Source: Azophilus sp965220425 (lineage in GTDB: Bacteria; Pseudomonadota; Gammaproteobacteria; Pseudomonadales; Azotimanducaceae). Taken from it: a stretch of 64,000 nucleotides of DNA. Where the stretch lies: NCBI GenBank assembly GCA_965220425.1, contig OZ244830.1, positions 248,001 to 312,000 of the forward strand, read 5' to 3'. A program made the position numbers and the translations under genes. This document shows, in pieces, positions 54,968 through 63,859 of the stretch. Numbering within the stretch: position 1 is the stretch's first letter; the number at the start of each line of letters is the position of its first letter. Under the pieces are notes generated by a model, which saw only the letters and a list, made by a program, of their open reading frames with translations, was not told the DNA's origin and ran no database searches.

Positions 54968-55855
54968 TCAGGCGGCGATCAGGTCCTCGGGCGCCTGACC
55001 TTCGAGAAAGCCCGCCTTGAGCTTCTTCATGGCGTTCCGCTCGAGTTGGCGGATGCGCTCGGCGGATACCCCGTAACGGCCGGCCAGTTCCGCGAGCGTT
55101 GCCTTTTTCTCCCGCAACCAGCGCGCCGCAATGATCTCGCGGCTCCGGTCATCCAGTTCTGCAATCGCCGCGTGCAGCAATTCCCCGGACGCCTCGGACC
55201 AGTCCTCGGCAGCGACCAGCTCCGCCGGATCGGTACCCGCCAGCCCTTCGACGGTCAGGAAATGCGCCGGGGCACTGCTCTCGCCGTCGTCCGCATCGTA
55301 GCCGTCGAAGGCGAGGTCCGCCCCGGCCAGCCGGCTTTCCATGCGCGTGACTTCCTCGGGGGATACACCGAGTTCGTTGGCAACGGATTCGGTCTCCGCC
55401 TGCGTCAGCCACGCCAGGCGTTTCTTGGCGCTGCGAAGATTGAAGAAGAGTTTGCGCTGCGCCTTGGTGGTGGCGACCTTGACGATGCGCCAGTTGCGCA
55501 GGATGAATTCGTGCATCTCCGCCTTGATCCAATGCACGGCGAAGGACACCAGGCGCACGCCGACTTCCGGGTTGAACCGCTTGACGGCCTTCATCAGCCC
55601 GACGTTGCCTTCCTGGATGAGATCGGCCTGGGGCAGGCCGTAGCCCTGGTACGACCTGGCCAGATGCACGACGAACCGCAGGTGGCAGAACACCAGTTCG
55701 CGGGCGGCATCGAGGTCGTTCTCGTAATAGAAGCGCTCGGCCAGGGCTTTCTCTTCCTCGGCCGAGAGAATGGGGAACGCGCTTACGGTTTGCACGTAGC
55801 TCGCGAGGTCGCGCCCCGGTGCCAAACTGTTCATCGATAACAGGTTCGTTGACAT
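54968..55855 (-). CDS. rpoH: Heat-shock sigma factor sigma32
   Basis: The product is 295 residues. AEEEKALAERFYYENDLDAA starts region 1-2; FVVHLARSYQGYGLPQADLI, QEGNVGLMKAVKRFNPE and VRLVSFAVHWIKAEMHEFIL are region 2; the RpoH box QRKLFFNLRSAKKRL is intact; region 4 is LAELAGRYGVSAERIRQLER. AGGAAGG lies just upstream of ATG 55855. It follows ftsX on the same strand after 221 bases, the ftsYEX-rpoH order of gammaproteobacteria. Confidence 0.97.
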   Translation of the reverse strand: MSTNLLSMNSLAPGRDLASYVQTVSAFPILSAEEEKALAERFYYENDLDAARELVFCHLRFVVHLARSYQGYGLPQADLIQEGNVGLMKAVKRFNPEVGVRLVSFAVHWIKAEMHEFILRNWRIVKVATTKAQRKLFFNLRSAKKRLAWLTQAETESVANELGVSPEEVTRMESRLAGADLAFDGYDADDGESSAPAHFLTVEGLAGTDPAELVAAEDWSEASGELLHAAIAELDDRSREIIAARWLREKKATLAELAGRYGVSAERIRQLERNAMKKLKAGFLEGQAPEDLIAA

Positions 55856-56076
55856 CAGCCTTCCTGCCATACAGACCGCTTCGGCAACCCCGGCCCGCCG
55901 CGCCCTGCCTTCAGAGACACGCCGCTGCCGGAAATAGCCCAGCGGCCGACTGCGCATTTTAGCACTCCGAACATTAGACTGCTAACCAGGTAAAACGTTC
56001 CATCACCGCTTGTATCTGGGGTCATCAGGGGCAAGTTCAACCCCTGCGGCCGCGGTTACGGCCACAGCCGGGACAA

Positions 56077-57045
56077 TCAGAGGATATCCAGGCTGGCCCG
56101 CCGCTGCCGGACCGCCAACACGGCGCCGGTCACGCCAAGCACCGTGCCGGCGCCGAGCAGTATCGCGAGAAAGCGAACGCCGAATGCCGCGGGCTCGAAA
56201 TCCACTTCGAAGCTGCCGAGAAGGCTCGTCAGCGGCGCCTCCACGACCGTCAGCCCCACGCTCAGCAACATCGCCGCCAACACGCCGCCACCGAGGCCGT
56301 ACAACATGCCCAGATAAAGGAACGGCCGGCGCACCTGGCCGTCGCTCGCGCCCACCAGTTTCATGACCTTGAGTTCCTCCAGGCGCCCCTCGATGGCCAG
56401 CCGCACCGATGTAGCCGTGACCAGTACGGCCCCGAGAGCGAACAATGCCCCGAGGATCGCTCCCAGGCGGCGTGCCACCAGGGCAGCGTCCGTCACCCGT
56501 TCCAGCCAGGTTCTCTCCACCACGACCTCCACCGCGCCGGGATGCCGCCGGGCCAGCTCGGCAAGTCTTTCCAGCTCTGCCGGGCCGGCCCCGGCAACCG
56601 GCGCCATACGCAGCGATGCCGGCAGGGGATTGGACTCCAGCACATCCAGCGCATCGGCGAGATGCGCCTGGGCGCCGAACTCAGCCAGCGCTTCCTGCTG
56701 GGTCGTCACCTCCACCCGCTCGACGCCGGATTGTTCGCGCAGTACCGCAGCCAGGGCATGCGGGCCGGTTCCCGGTTCGAAATAGACGGACAAACCGGGG
56801 CGATGATCCCACCGGCCGGTGAGCTCCGACAGGCCGGACTGCACCAGGAACAGCGCCGCCGGCAACGCCAGCGCAATGCCCACCAGCAGCCAGGCCAATA
56901 GCGTCGTGCCGAACCGGCGCGAGACATGACGCAACGAGTCTCCCGCCACCCGGAAGTGGTCGCGCCGCCAGCTCCCCGGGACGGACGTCCTGGGCCAGGG
57001 GTGTTTCGGCGCCTTGCGCCCGGTTCGTCTGCCGCGCTCAGCCAT
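56077..57045 (-). CDS. ftsX: Cell division protein FtsX
   Basis: The product is a 322-residue permease-like subunit of FtsEX with four membrane segments: TLLAWLLVGIALALPAALFL near the N-terminus and three in the last half (LGAILGALFALGAVLVTATS, LYGLGGGVLAAMLLSVGLTV, FLAILLGAGTVLGVTGAVLA). The periplasmic loop between the first two controls peptidoglycan hydrolases through activators. ftsE overlaps upstream by 8 bases. Confidence 0.96.
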   Translation of the reverse strand: MAERGRRTGRKAPKHPWPRTSVPGSWRRDHFRVAGDSLRHVSRRFGTTLLAWLLVGIALALPAALFLVQSGLSELTGRWDHRPGLSVYFEPGTGPHALAAVLREQSGVERVEVTTQQEALAEFGAQAHLADALDVLESNPLPASLRMAPVAGAGPAELERLAELARRHPGAVEVVVERTWLERVTDAALVARRLGAILGALFALGAVLVTATSVRLAIEGRLEELKVMKLVGASDGQVRRPFLYLGMLYGLGGGVLAAMLLSVGLTVVEAPLTSLLGSFEVDFEPAAFGVRFLAILLGAGTVLGVTGAVLAVRQRRASLDIL

Positions 57046-57733
57046 GGTGGGCGCTGCCGGGGGTAGGCCGGATATCCCGGACGATGGAACCGTGGGACAA
57101 CTCCACGATCCGCCGGTTCAGGCTGCCGACCAGTTGCAGGTCGTGGCTGGCGACGATGACCGTGGCGCCCACCTGGTTGAACTGCTGGAAAAGCGACATG
57201 ATGTCCCCGGACAGTTCCGGGTCGAGATTGCCCGTGGGTTCGTCGGCGATCAGTACACGCGGCCGGATGACGACTGCCCGGGCGATCCCCACCCGCTGCT
57301 GTTCGCCGGTGGACAGTTGCACCGGCAGCATCGATTCCCGTTCCAGCAGGCCGACCCGGGTGAGAGCCGCCCGCACGCGCCGGCCGATATCGCGCTCACG
57401 CATGCCCACCACCCGCAGGGGCAGGGCCACATTCTCGAATACGGATCGCGCCGTAAGCAGGTGATGGTCCTGAAACACCGCGCCGAGCCCCTGGCGGTAC
57501 CAGGACAGGCCCTTCGCCCCGAGATTCCCCAGGTCGACGCCGTTGACGAGTATGCGGCCGCGCGTCGGCCGGTCGAGGCAAAGCAGTAGTTTCAGGAAAG
57601 TGGTCTTGCCGGCACCGGAGTGGCCGGTGAGAAAGGTCATGGACCCTTCCTCGAACGATACCGAGACATCCCGCAACGCTTCGAAGCCGTTGTCGAAACG
57701 CTTCAGGACGCTATGAAATTCGATCTGTCCCAC
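57038..57733 (-). CDS. ftsE: Cell division ATP-binding protein FtsE
   Basis: The product is a 231-residue ABC ATPase. Walker A is GHSGAGKTTFLK, signature LSTGEQQRVGIARAVVIRP, Walker B RVLIADEPTGNLDPELS, switch His VIVASHDLQLV. Works with FtsX at the septum. Overlaps ftsX. Confidence 0.97.
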   Translation of the reverse strand: MGQIEFHSVLKRFDNGFEALRDVSVSFEEGSMTFLTGHSGAGKTTFLKLLLCLDRPTRGRILVNGVDLGNLGAKGLSWYRQGLGAVFQDHHLLTARSVFENVALPLRVVGMRERDIGRRVRAALTRVGLLERESMLPVQLSTGEQQRVGIARAVVIRPRVLIADEPTGNLDPELSGDIMSLFQQFNQVGATVIVASHDLQLVGSLNRRIVELSHGSIVRDIRPTPGSAHHG

Positions 57734-57837
57734 TGAACTGCCCGGCGTGTTTTCCCCCGCGTTCCCGTCGCGACATCCCGAGTGCTGGGCCTTTGGTGGG
57801 CATACCCTGCCAATTTCCCGCTACGGCGGCCGTTACG

Positions 57838-58800
57838 CTAATCCGGCGCGAGCAGCGCATCGACGAATGCCCCTGCATCGAACGGCCGCAGGTCGTCAAG
57901 CCCTTCGCCGACGCCGATGAAGTACACCGGAATGGTTCTGCCCATCCGGCGAAGCTGCTCTGCGATGGCGAAAATCACGCCGGCCCGGGCGCTGCCGTCG
58001 AGCTTGGTGACGATGAACCCGGTGACCCCCACCGCCGCATCGAACTCCGCCACCTGCCCGAGTGCGTTCTGGCCGCTGCCCGCATCGAGGACGAGCAGCA
58101 CTTCATGGGGAGCGGAAGCATCGAGGCGTTCGACCACGCGGCGAATCTTCTTCAGCTCCTGCATGAGGTTGACCCTGGCCTGCAGGCGGCCCGCCGTGTC
58201 GGCCAGCAGCACATCGAACCCCCGCGCCCGGGCGGCCTGCACGGCATCGTAGATCACCGAGGCGCTGTCCGCGCCCTGGCTCTGGGCAATGACGGCGGCG
58301 CCGTTGCGCTCGCCCCAGGCCCGCAATTGCTCCACCGCCGCCGCCCGGAACGTATCGCCCGCCGCCAGCAGAACCGACAGGCCGTCGGCCTTGAGGCGGC
58401 TGGCCATCTTGCCGATGGTCGTCGTCTTTCCGGCCCCGTTGACGCCGACGAACAACAGCACGTACGGGCGCGGCGACCCGACCTCGAACGGTTGCTGCAA
58501 GGGGGCCAGCCGTTCCTTGAGAAGCTCTCCCAGGGCGCCGTGCAGTGCCGCCGTGTCGTTCAACTCCCTGCGTTTCACCCGGGTCGAGAGCGTCTCGACG
58601 ATCTGCTGCGTGGCGTCGACGCCGACATCGGTCAAGAGCAACGCCGTTTCCAGCTCTTCGAAAACGTCCTGGTCGATCCAGCGCTCGCCGAGCAGGAGGT
58701 TGCCGACGCCCTCGGCAAGGCGGCCGCGGGTCTTGCTCAGGCCCTGCTTCAGCCGTTGCCAGAACGGTCCCTCGTTTTTCTGCGCGGTTTCGCTCAACAT
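57838..58800 (-). CDS. ftsY: Signal recognition particle receptor FtsY
   Basis: The product is a 320-residue SRP-GTPase. The N domain (FWQRLKQGLSKTRGRLAEGV) precedes G1 VGVNGAGKTTTIGKMA, DTFRAAAVEQLRAW, G3 DVLLADTAGRLQ, G4 TKLDGSARAG and GVGEGLDDLRPFD. The long acidic A domain of enterics is absent, as in many other bacteria. ATG 58800; rsmD starts divergently 57 bases away. Confidence 0.97.
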   Translation of the reverse strand: MLSETAQKNEGPFWQRLKQGLSKTRGRLAEGVGNLLLGERWIDQDVFEELETALLLTDVGVDATQQIVETLSTRVKRRELNDTAALHGALGELLKERLAPLQQPFEVGSPRPYVLLFVGVNGAGKTTTIGKMASRLKADGLSVLLAAGDTFRAAAVEQLRAWGERNGAAVIAQSQGADSASVIYDAVQAARARGFDVLLADTAGRLQARVNLMQELKKIRRVVERLDASAPHEVLLVLDAGSGQNALGQVAEFDAAVGVTGFIVTKLDGSARAGVIFAIAEQLRRMGRTIPVYFIGVGEGLDDLRPFDAGAFVDALLAPD

Positions 58801-58857
58801 GGCTCCAGGGTGCGGGTATGGCGGCCGGTTTCTCTCACGGTAAAGACGAACGTTCGC

Positions 58858-59670
58858 ATGTCCAGAAACGAAGTGCGCATTATCGGCGGTCTGTGGAAAG
58901 GGCGAAAGCTGAAGGTGCCCGCCAACGCCGCGGTGCGCCCGTCCCTCGGGCGCGTGCGGGAGACGCTGTTCAACTGGCTGGCCGGGCACGTCGAGGGCAG
59001 CGACTGCCTGGACCTGTTCGCCGGCAGCGGCGCGCTCGGATTCGAGGCGCTCTCGCGGGGGGCGCGGAGCGCCGTGCTGGTCGACAACAACCGCGGCACG
59101 GTAGATGCGTTGCACAAGAACGCGCAGCGCCTGGGCGCCGCGAACTTCACCGTGCGGCGGCAATCGGCGCTCGCGTTCCTGAAGTGTACCGCGGCAGATG
59201 GCGCGGCAGTTCCGGGCGGAACGGCAGTGCCTGGAGGCTTGGCTAACGCATCGAAAGGAACGCCAGCCTCAGGCACGCATGACGCACTGGGCTTTATCGA
59301 CTTGCGGGCGGACTCGGGGACACCCACCTCCGAACCGCGGGCGGGCTCGGGGGCGGACTCGGGAACACCCACCTCCGAACCTGCAGTCCCCCGGGGCGTG
59401 GCTGTCGCTACGCAAGGGACACCTGCGCAAGGGACACCCACCCCGGGCAGAACCGTCAATCGATGGGACATCGTTTTCCTCGACCCGCCGTTCGCCTCCG
59501 ATCTTCTCGGCGCCGCTCTGCACGCTTTGCAGAGCTGCAAATCGCTCCGCCCCGGCGCCCGGGTGTACTTCGAACTCGAAAGGCGGGGCGAGATCGATCT
59601 GGAAGGCTGGACGGTTCTCAAACAGGCAACCGCCGGCGACGCCCGGTTCGGGCTCCTTGCCTCGCCCTGA
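58858..59670 (+). CDS. rsmD: 16S rRNA (guanine966-N2)-methyltransferase with a repeat-rich insertion
   Basis: The product is 270 residues, versus about 180-200 usual. VRIIGGLWKGRKLKVP, RPSLGRVRETLFNWL and CLDLFAGSGALGFEALSRGA are the family front. After QSALAFLK (residue 109) about 91 residues rich in Gly, Thr, Pro, Ser interrupt the fold, and the catalytic VFLDPPF (206-212) follows in frame. The insertion holds two 31-bp direct repeats. It sits where a surface loop precedes the catalytic strand, so activity may survive. Divergent from ftsY, followed by coaD. Confidence 0.93.
   Translation: MSRNEVRIIGGLWKGRKLKVPANAAVRPSLGRVRETLFNWLAGHVEGSDCLDLFAGSGALGFEALSRGARSAVLVDNNRGTVDALHKNAQRLGAANFTVRRQSALAFLKCTAADGAAVPGGTAVPGGLANASKGTPASGTHDALGFIDLRADSGTPTSEPRAGSGADSGTPTSEPAVPRGVAVATQGTPAQGTPTPGRTVNRWDIVFLDPPFASDLLGAALHALQSCKSLRPGARVYFELERRGEIDLEGWTVLKQATAGDARFGLLASP
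59306..59381 (+). repeat. 31-bp direct repeats within the rsmD insertion
   Basis: GGGCGGACTCGGGGACACCC...GAACC (59306-59336) recurs at 59351-59381 with one mismatch, 45 bases (15 codons) apart, encoding ADSGTPTSEP twice. Confidence 0.9.
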
Positions 59671-59718
59671 GGCTGCCGTTACCATCGCGGCCCTTCCTAC
59701 CGGAGGGGCGCGCCCGCA

Positions 59719-60192
59719 ATGTCACTCGTTGTCTATCCCGGCTCGTTCAACCCGATCACGAACGGGCACACCGATCTGGTCAAGCGCGCCCTCAACCTGT
59801 TCGACCATGTGGTACTGGCCATCGGCACCTCCCCCCAGAAAGACCCCAGAACGGAACTCAAGGACCGCATCGAGCTCTGCCGGACGGTACTCGCGGAGTT
59901 CGGCGACCGGGTTTCCGTCGAAGGATTCAACAACCTGCTCGTCGACTACGTGCGCGGCAAGAACACCACCTTCATACTGCGCGGCCTGCGCACGGTGACG
60001 GACTTCGACTACGAGTTCCAGATGGCGGAGATGAACCAGTCGCTGGACCCGGAGATAGAGTACGTATTTCTGCCGACATCCAAGGAATGTTCCTTCATCT
60101 CATCGACACTGGTGCGGGAGATCGCGGAGCTCGGCGGCGACATCGGCGAGTTCGTGCATCCGGCGGTAAGCGCCGCGCTCGCGCAAAAGTAA
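59719..60192 (+). CDS. coaD: Phosphopantetheine adenylyltransferase
   Basis: The product is 157 residues, the penultimate enzyme of CoA synthesis. VVYPGSFNPITNGHTDLVKR contains the T/HxGH nucleotidyltransferase motif, ILRGLRTVTDFDYEFQMA and ECSFISSTLVREIAELGGDI (ISSTxVRE). Standard length. Confidence 0.98.
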   Translation: MSLVVYPGSFNPITNGHTDLVKRALNLFDHVVLAIGTSPQKDPRTELKDRIELCRTVLAEFGDRVSVEGFNNLLVDYVRGKNTTFILRGLRTVTDFDYEFQMAEMNQSLDPEIEYVFLPTSKECSFISSTLVREIAELGGDIGEFVHPAVSAALAQK

Positions 60193-60280
60193 TTCAGCCT
60201 CTCCGTCGCCCACCGGCGGGAAAGTCGGCTGGCTGACGGAGTCCGGCACCGGGCGTCGTGCCGTTCCGGGCCGAGCGGGC

Positions 60281-61090
60281 TCAGACCTGGCAACTGCGGC
60301 AGAAAACGGTACCGCGGCCGCCGATCCGGCGGTTCACCAAAACCGTGCCACAGCGCCGGCAGGGCTCGCCGGTGCGGCCGTAGACGTTCAGCCGCTGTTT
60401 GAAATAACCGGGACGGCCATCGCTGCCGACGAAGTCCCGAAGCGTGGTTCCGCCTTCTTGCAACGACTGCAGCAACACCTCCTTGATCGCCGTGGCGAGC
60501 GCATCGCAGGCCTTGCGCGTCACCCGCCCGGCGGCCACCGTGGGCCGGATGCCGGCCAGAAACAACGATTCGACCGCATAGATATTGCCCACCCCCACGA
60601 CGATGCGGCTGTCCATGATGAAGTTCTTTATCGCCACCTTGCGGCCCCTGGCCCGCTTTTTCAGGTAGGCGCCCGTCAGTTCGCTGGTCAGCGGTTCGAC
60701 GCCCAGGTGTGCGAGCAGGCGATGCTCCGGCGCGCCGTGCGCCCACCACAGCACGCTGCCGAACCGGCGCGGATCGTTGAAGCGCACGGTTTGCCCACCG
60801 GAGAAATTCAGGTCGATGTGATCGTGCTTGCCGGGCTCCGCGCCCGAAGGCGCCAGGCGCAGGCTGCCCGACATGCCGAGGTGCAGTATCAGGGTATCGT
60901 CGGGAAACTCGAAAAGCAGGTACTTTGCCCGGCGCGACAAGGCCACCAGCCTCCTGCCTTGCAGATGGGAGGGAATCTCCACGGGCCACCGCAATGCCGG
61001 ATTGCGCACGGTCCAGGAACGAAGGGTGCGGCCGACGATGCGGTGTTCCAGCCCGCGCCGGGTGGTCTCGACTTCCGGCAGCTCGGGCAC
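60281..61090 (-). CDS. mutM: Formamidopyrimidine-DNA glycosylase
   Basis: The product is 269 residues. It removes 8-oxoguanine. The start is GTG 61090, giving (V)PELPEVETTRRGLE, so Pro2 can act as the nucleophile after Met removal. HLGMSGSLR, FNDPRRFGSV, VGVGNIYAVESLFLAGI and the zinc finger CRRCGTVLVNRRIGGRGTVF..C are intact. It converges with coaD and follows rpmG after eight bases on the same strand. Confidence 0.96.
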   Translation of the reverse strand: MPELPEVETTRRGLEHRIVGRTLRSWTVRNPALRWPVEIPSHLQGRRLVALSRRAKYLLFEFPDDTLILHLGMSGSLRLAPSGAEPGKHDHIDLNFSGGQTVRFNDPRRFGSVLWWAHGAPEHRLLAHLGVEPLTSELTGAYLKKRARGRKVAIKNFIMDSRIVVGVGNIYAVESLFLAGIRPTVAAGRVTRKACDALATAIKEVLLQSLQEGGTTLRDFVGSDGRPGYFKQRLNVYGRTGEPCRRCGTVLVNRRIGGRGTVFCRSCQV

Positions 61091-61098
61091 TTGCCGGG

Positions 61099-61254
61099 TT
61101 ACTTGATCTTGGCTTCCTTGTACAGCACGTGCTTGCGCACAACCGGGTCGAATTTCTTGAATTCGAGCTTGTCGGGCGTGCGCCGCCTGTTCTTGTCCGT
61201 GGTGTAGTAATGGCCCGTTCCGGCGGTGGAGACGAGCTTGATCTTTTCGCGCAT
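61099..61254 (-). CDS. rpmG: 50S ribosomal protein L33
   Basis: The product is 51 residues: MREKIKLVSTAGTGHYYTTD then KNRRTPDKLEFKKFDP and VVRKHVLYKEAKIK. This is the Cys-free (zinc-independent) L33 type. It lies between rpmB and mutM, the common rpmB-rpmG-mutM order. Confidence 0.97.
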   Translation of the reverse strand: MREKIKLVSTAGTGHYYTTDKNRRRTPDKLEFKKFDPVVRKHVLYKEAKIK

Positions 61255-61286
61255 GGGATTCTCCGTCGCGTTCTACGGGGCGCCGC

Positions 61287-61523
61287 TCAGACCTTGTCGC
61301 CGCGCGCGCGGATGTCGGCGAGCACCGAGTCGATGCCGAGCTTGTCGATGATGCGCATGCCCTTGGAGGATACGCGCAGACGCACGTAGCGGTTTTCGCG
61401 CTCCACCCAGAAGCGGTGGTAGTGCAGGTTCGGCGAGAACCGTCGGCGCGTCTTGTTGTGAGCATGGCTCACGTTGTTGCCGGCCATCGGCCGCTTACCG
61501 GTTACCTGGCATATTCGAGACAT
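61287..61523 (-). CDS. rpmB: 50S ribosomal protein L28
   Basis: The product is 78 residues: MSRICQVTGKRPMAGNNVSH, AHNKTRRRFSPNLH and RLRVSSKGMRIIDKLGIDSV. First gene of the rpmB-rpmG-mutM unit. Confidence 0.98.
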   Translation of the reverse strand: MSRICQVTGKRPMAGNNVSHAHNKTRRRFSPNLHYHRFWVERENRYVRLRVSSKGMRIIDKLGIDSVLADIRARGDKV

Positions 61524-61726
61524 GGCGGCGCCCCAAAAACGAGCGCGGTTTTATACCAGACAGTGCCTGACGCGTCCATCTCCCCTGTTGCCGCGGCGTC
61601 GAGCAACAAACGCCGATGCCCGCGCTCAACTTCCTGCATATAGAATAGATGCGGGACAACAATAGCGAATATTGGCTGCTTTCCGCTTGATCGAAGCACC
61701 GTTACGCAATCGCCCCAGGAGAAAAT

Positions 61727-62893
61727 ATGAGTTTGACCGACCAGGCGCAGCAGGCTTTGAGTGGGCGGCGTTTTCCGAAGATCACGGAAGCGGGCCTGGA
61801 TGAGCTGCGCAAACGGATCGGGGTGAAAATCTCCAATTCCGTCGAGCCCTGGTGCCATGAAGCGACGCGCGACAACATCCGGCACTACGCGCACGGCATC
61901 GGTGACGACAACCCGCTCTGGTGCGACCCCGAATACGCAAGAAACACTCAATACGGGGATGTCGTCGCACCGCCCTCCTTCCTGTTCGCGTGCGACCGGT
62001 TCATCAGCGGCTATTGCGGCGGCTTGCCCGGCATCCACGCGATGTGGGCCGGCGCCGACTGGCAGTGGTACAAACCGATCCGCCGCAACGTCGCCGTGCG
62101 CACGGAGGCCTGGCTGAAGGACCTGTTCGAACATCAGACGCGCTTCGCCGGCCGTACCGTTCAGCAGATCTACCATGTCGACTTTTACGACGAGGGAAGC
62201 GGAGACCTGCTCGCCGATGCCGATAGCTGGGTGTTCCGGACCGAGCGCGATACGGCTCGCGAAGAGGGCAGCAAATATACCGAAGAGCGCGAGCGCGGCC
62301 GCCGGGTTTATGCGGACGATGAAATTCAGGCCGTCTACGAAAAGTACCGCGACGAACGGGTTCGCGGCGCCGAGGTGCGCTATTTCGAGGACGTCGAGAT
62401 CGGGGAAGAGCTGCCGCCGATCGTGAAGGGGCCGATGACCGTCACCGGCTTCATCGCCTTTGCCCAGGGATGGGGCGGCCTCTATATCCGCGCGAACAAG
62501 CTGCAATGGAAGCTGATCGACAAGCACCCCGGAACCGGCATCAAGAATCGCTACGGCATTCCGGATTGTCCCGAGCGCGTGCACTGGGAAGACGAATTCG
62601 CGCTGGAAGTGGGAGCGCCCGCCGCCTACGACTACGGCCCGGAACGCACCTCCTGGATGATCCATCACCTGACCGACTGGGCCGGCGACCACGGGTTTGT
62701 CCGGGCATCGAAAACGCAGATCCGGCGGCATAACCCCGTGGGGGACATCCTGCACATTTCAGGTCAGGCGATCGGCAAAGACATCGTCGACGGAGAAGGC
62801 ATCGTCGAGATTTCGCAGCGGGCGGAGAACCAGGACGGGGAGTTATCCGTGATTGGAGCGGCGAAAGTGCGGCTGCCGCTCCGCTCGTCGTAG
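61727..62893 (+). CDS. MaoC-like/FAS1-type acyl dehydratase
   Basis: The product is 388 residues with two hot-dog folds. The N-terminal part (CHEATRDNIRHYAHGIGDDN then PLWCDPEYARNTQYGDVVAP) resembles the FAS1-like dehydratase domain; the C-terminal half (EVRYFEDVEIGEELPPIVKG, TSWMIHHLTDWAGDHGFV, GDILHISGQA) the MaoC-like fold. It probably hydrates or dehydrates an acyl-CoA; the substrate is unknown. AGGAG lies just before the ATG. No neighbouring pathway genes. Confidence 0.85.
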   Translation: MSLTDQAQQALSGRRFPKITEAGLDELRKRIGVKISNSVEPWCHEATRDNIRHYAHGIGDDNPLWCDPEYARNTQYGDVVAPPSFLFACDRFISGYCGGLPGIHAMWAGADWQWYKPIRRNVAVRTEAWLKDLFEHQTRFAGRTVQQIYHVDFYDEGSGDLLADADSWVFRTERDTAREEGSKYTEERERGRRVYADDEIQAVYEKYRDERVRGAEVRYFEDVEIGEELPPIVKGPMTVTGFIAFAQGWGGLYIRANKLQWKLIDKHPGTGIKNRYGIPDCPERVHWEDEFALEVGAPAAYDYGPERTSWMIHHLTDWAGDHGFVRASKTQIRRHNPVGDILHISGQAIGKDIVDGEGIVEISQRAENQDGELSVIGAAKVRLPLRSS

Positions 62894-62991
62894 CGCAATC
62901 GGATCGTTGAATGCCCGTCGCGCTCGATTGGGCCGCCGACCGAATCACTGACCTCGGCCCGAAAGGGGGCGCAACTCGCCGATGCCGCGTT

Positions 62992-63723
62992 TCAAGAACG
63001 CGAGGGTTGTTGTTCCGTCGTGGCGAACCTGGCCACCAACACCAGGTATGCGGCCGCCGACATTCCCGACACACCGAACAACATGCACATCACCATGATC
63101 TGGTAGCGCACCGCGATCGACGGTTCCACGCCGGCGAGAATCTGTCCGGTCATCATGCCCGGCAATGCCACCAGGCCGACCGCGAACCATGTGTTGAGTT
63201 GGGGTATCAGCGCGGCATTCAACGCCCTTGGCAGGGCGCCGTGCGCGTCAGTGCCGCCGAGCAGTTCGGCGTCGTAGCGCTCGGCGGCAAGGCTTACGGC
63301 GTTCATGGCGACAGAGAAGATCATGCCGCTCAAGGGAATCGCGAAGCGCGGGTTGTACCACGGCTCGATAGCCAATACGCCCTGGGTGACCAGGGCCAGG
63401 GTCGGCAAGCCGCTGCCGGCGACGGCGGCGAGTGCGATGACGTAACGGGACGGGGTCCTGGGGGCAAGGGGGCGCAGGGCGATCCAGGCCGCGACCGCCA
63501 TCATCACGATCAGCACCGCGAACACGATATAGGGCTGGTCTGCAGTGAAGATGTATGTGAGGACGTAGCCTATGACAAGAAGCTGAATGAGCATCCTTGC
63601 CGTGGCGTACAAGCCGTTCCACGCGCCGAGCGAATATCGCAGCAGGAGCCCCAGAACAACGGTGACGGGTACGAATGCGAATACAAGCCTCGTCAACGTT
63701 ATCTCCGGAATCAGCGAATCCAT
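62992..63723 (-). CDS. fetB: FetB/UPF0014-family ABC transporter permease
   Basis: The product is 243 residues with about seven membrane segments. RYSLGAWNGLYATARMLIQL, GLPTLALVTQGVLAIEPWYN, ERYDAELLGGTDAHGALPRA and VGLVALPGMMTGQILAGVEP are family signatures. FetAB exports iron and protects against peroxide. The partner ATPase fetA is normally adjacent; none is next to it here. Confidence 0.9.
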   Translation of the reverse strand: MDSLIPEITLTRLVFAFVPVTVVLGLLLRYSLGAWNGLYATARMLIQLLVIGYVLTYIFTADQPYIVFAVLIVMMAVAAWIALRPLAPRTPSRYVIALAAVAGSGLPTLALVTQGVLAIEPWYNPRFAIPLSGMIFSVAMNAVSLAAERYDAELLGGTDAHGALPRALNAALIPQLNTWFAVGLVALPGMMTGQILAGVEPSIAVRYQIMVMCMLFGVSGMSAAAYLVLVARFATTEQQPSRS

Positions 63724-63859
63724 GATCCGTCTCCTTCGTCAAAGCGATGCGGGCAATCAAGCGGCAGGCTCGTGGCCCGGCAGCAAGCTATCAAAGCCAA
63801 GTTGCGGCAATCCAGTCCATGGCCTAATCTGGATTGCACGGTAGCTGTGAAACGGTGCC

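Noticed and set aside
60201..60241. CTCCGTC...GACGGAG inverted repeat between coaD and mutM
   Set aside because: Only 7-bp arms with a 27-base loop and no T-run; too weak to call a terminator.
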